A stretch of DNA of 64,000 bases, taken from positions 2,122,236 through 2,186,235 of the forward strand of contig JACBWW010000022.1 of NCBI GenBank assembly GCA_020086605.1, in the 5' to 3' direction. The DNA is from Lanius collurio. Its lineage: Eukaryota > Chordata > Aves > Passeriformes > Laniidae. Under the pieces are notes generated by a model. It made no database searches. It was not told the DNA's origin and worked only from the letters and a program-made list of their open reading frames with translations. The translations under genes and the position numbers were made by a program. Shown here in pieces: positions 62,401 to 64,000 of this stretch (positions within the stretch are counted from its first letter, which is position 1; each line of letters starts with the position of its first letter).

Positions 62401-62984
62401 AAATCAAGTTCAATTCCTGAATGACATCTGTCACACAGGTTAGAATCAGGGGATATCAACTTTCCCACTTCCTTCTCTGTGGGTGATTTTGGATTTTCTT
62501 TATAATTTTAAAAATCTCAGGGAGAGTGCTTTGGATGTGATCTCTTTATACCCTCCATATTCCATTTTAAGTATGACCAGGATTAATATAACATATGCAA
62601 ACTAAATCCAGGCTACTGCATTTACCAACACTGAATTTTTATGAAGATAGGGTAGCTCTTTGATAATCCTCCCTGGCTTTTATTTGCTTTCCTTTTTAAT
62701 ATTTCAATGAAAAAATATTTGTTACCATTTGTTATTTTGCAATTTATTTTTGTAAAAGTCTATTTGTGTTGCTTTTGGCCAGAGAGTTACTGTAACTTGC
62801 TCCAAATTGCTGTCCTCCTGGAGCAATCCATGGAAATGTGTTGCTATTGTGTTAGTACCAAACTATTTCATATCTAGAAGACTGAAATCACAGGGACAAA
62901 TGCAACATTTTTCTTTGCTTGACTCCTGTCTAATGAGCTCTGCTGTTGGGCAATTGGAGATCTTCATTCTAGCCCTCTTTCTTG
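47491..62984. other. noncoding 3' flank of TSHZ3, part 3
   Basis: No gene is supported in this stretch. GC-richer pockets at 54.6-54.95 kb and 58.3-59.5 kb produce long overlapping frames on both strands (212 codons at 54350-54988 on -, 207 at 58673-59296 on -, 175 at 58773-59300 on +) with no recognisable domains, so they are read as chance. The rest is AT-rich. At 60.96-61.25 kb a tract like GGGGAAAATTCTTTCCTGA recalls old CR1/L3-type sequence, but too weakly for a firm call. Confidence 0.55.
57677..57724. repeat. CCCTTCCCT-type polypyrimidine tract
   Basis: Forty-eight bases of pure C/T are built from CCCTT and CCCTC units, with a 9-bp period in the first half. The minus strand is a run of G3 tracts with short A-containing loops, suited to G-quadruplex or triplex (H-DNA) structures. 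The length is likely to vary between individuals. Confidence 0.85.
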
Positions 62985-63110
62985 CTAGGTCCTGTGTGAC
63001 TGAGTGCATGAATTCTTAATACTCCCATTTCCCCATCTGTAAAATGGGAATTTTTATACTTTCCAGCTCTATAAAATTTATAATGCAATTAATAGGATAT
63101 TGACAGAGCA
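62985..63110 (+). mobile_element. MIR/CORE-SINE-like fragment
   Basis: The stretch CATTTCCCCATCTGTAAAAT followed by GGGAAT (63025-63051) closely matches the most recognisable part of the MIR SINE, whose usual text is GTTTCCTCATCTGTAAAATG followed by GGGATAA. The upstream CCTGTGTGACTGAG also recalls the MIR TGTGTGACCTTGGG segment in the right order. The remaining tail is too decayed to align by eye. MIR-like fossils are shared by amniotes and sparse in birds. Confidence 0.5.
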
Positions 63111-64000
63111 GTCTGAGACCTCAGGTGGTAGGCACTACATGTAAACATTTTGACAGTTTTATTATTTCTTCCAGCTTAAAAATAGAAAGGTTTAGGAATC
63201 ATATTTGGAAGAGACTAAGAGAGTTTTTGTGGCAGTTGCCAGTAGAAGTATTTGGACCTTCTCTCTTCCTATTTCAAAAAAGTCACCTTGACATGCAACT
63301 ATTTAAAATATTATCCCCTTTCACGTAATCTCTTCAGCAAGCACTTTTTTAAAAATAGAAAAGTCATTATTTCTTGCAGAAAAAAAAATAAAAGTGAAAA
63401 TAATTTTGTGGGGTTTGGACCTAATATTCCTGTAATATTGACCTCTTGAAGTTCAGTACCATGCCTTACATTTGTTGGGAATAACAGTGGCTAACCCAAA
63501 GGATCAGAACTAAGAATAATGTTTCTCACTAGTCTTTTCAGCTGACCTTTTGCTTAGCTGTGAGCTAAGGTCATTTTCACTCTTGGCTGGGCTTCCTTGA
63601 CAGCTAAGATGGCTTCTTTATGAAGATGCTGAGATAAACTGGGGCCGTGCATTCATTCACATTGCTGAAACCACTTCATCAAATACTGCTTCTATATAAA
63701 ATACTCCCGATCTAATCAAGAAAACATCAAAATCCTGCAAAGTGCCCTCGTTAATCCTGTCACTTACCACCTAGACCATTTTTCAAGATGATTTAATTAG
63801 CAAAGTAAAAGAACGTGCTATTCTTTCAGCATTATTCACACAAGTTAAAATGTACGCTTTGCTTTAAGATATAAATAACTTGCATAAACTAGTAGAAAAT
63901 ACATGCAAATGTAGCACTGACATTTAAAAGCAAAGATATATCCTACAGTCAGACATGTTCTGATTTTCTGCCAATATCACCAGAGCCCCAAAGCCACAGT
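63111..64000. other. noncoding end of window
   Basis: I see no gene, RNA or repeat. It is AT-rich with short A runs. Small frames such as 63125-63328 are unrecognised. Confidence 0.55.

Overview
This window looks like a piece of a bird nuclear genome. It is mostly AT-rich, gene-poor DNA with intron and splice-site structure, and it carries fragments of CR1 LINEs, the dominant retrotransposon of birds and other sauropsids. There are no operons, Shine-Dalgarno sites or dense coding. The only protein-coding sequence I can support is one very large exon on the + strand. It encodes nearly all of TSHZ3 (teashirt zinc finger homeobox 3), recognised from long stretches that match the vertebrate protein.

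Layout. Positions 1-11967 are the 3' part of TSHZ3 intron 1, ending in a clear splice acceptor. Positions 11968-15167 are the last coding exon. It enters in the middle of an Ala codon (phase 1), so the first 13 codons and the ATG lie upstream of this window; the open frame only appears to begin at a GTG at 12003. The 3' UTR runs to about 16.77 kb, where an ATTAAA hexamer is followed by a GT-rich element. From there to 64 kb I see no gene. In mammals the region 3' of TSHZ3 is a gene desert before ZNF536, and the layout here fits that.

The desert holds fossils and sequence oddities. Three CR1 remnants lie at 25.77-26.05 kb (+), 40.19-41.06 kb (-) and 43.18-44.11 kb (+). A MIR/CORE-SINE-like fragment lies near 63.0 kb. 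There is a near-perfect 40-bp palindrome at 45.27 kb, a 10-bp-stem inverted repeat at 47.43 kb, a C21A9 tract at 23.27 kb and a CT-rich mirror-like tract at 57.68 kb. The most unusual signal is a cluster at 46.92-47.29 kb of eight copies, all in the same orientation, of TTTRTAAATC or a one-mismatch variant. Some copies are exactly 20 bp apart and some sit inside a perfect 12-bp dyad.

Several stretches keep CpGs and developmental transcription-factor-like motifs in otherwise CpG-poor DNA (6.2, 21.9, 22.6 and 30.6 kb), and one holds a nuclear-receptor half-site array (36.5 kb). These are candidate cis-regulatory elements of TSHZ3 or its neighbour, but that is inference until alignment or chromatin data are seen. 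No undescribed protein system is visible. The other longer open frames look like chance frames.
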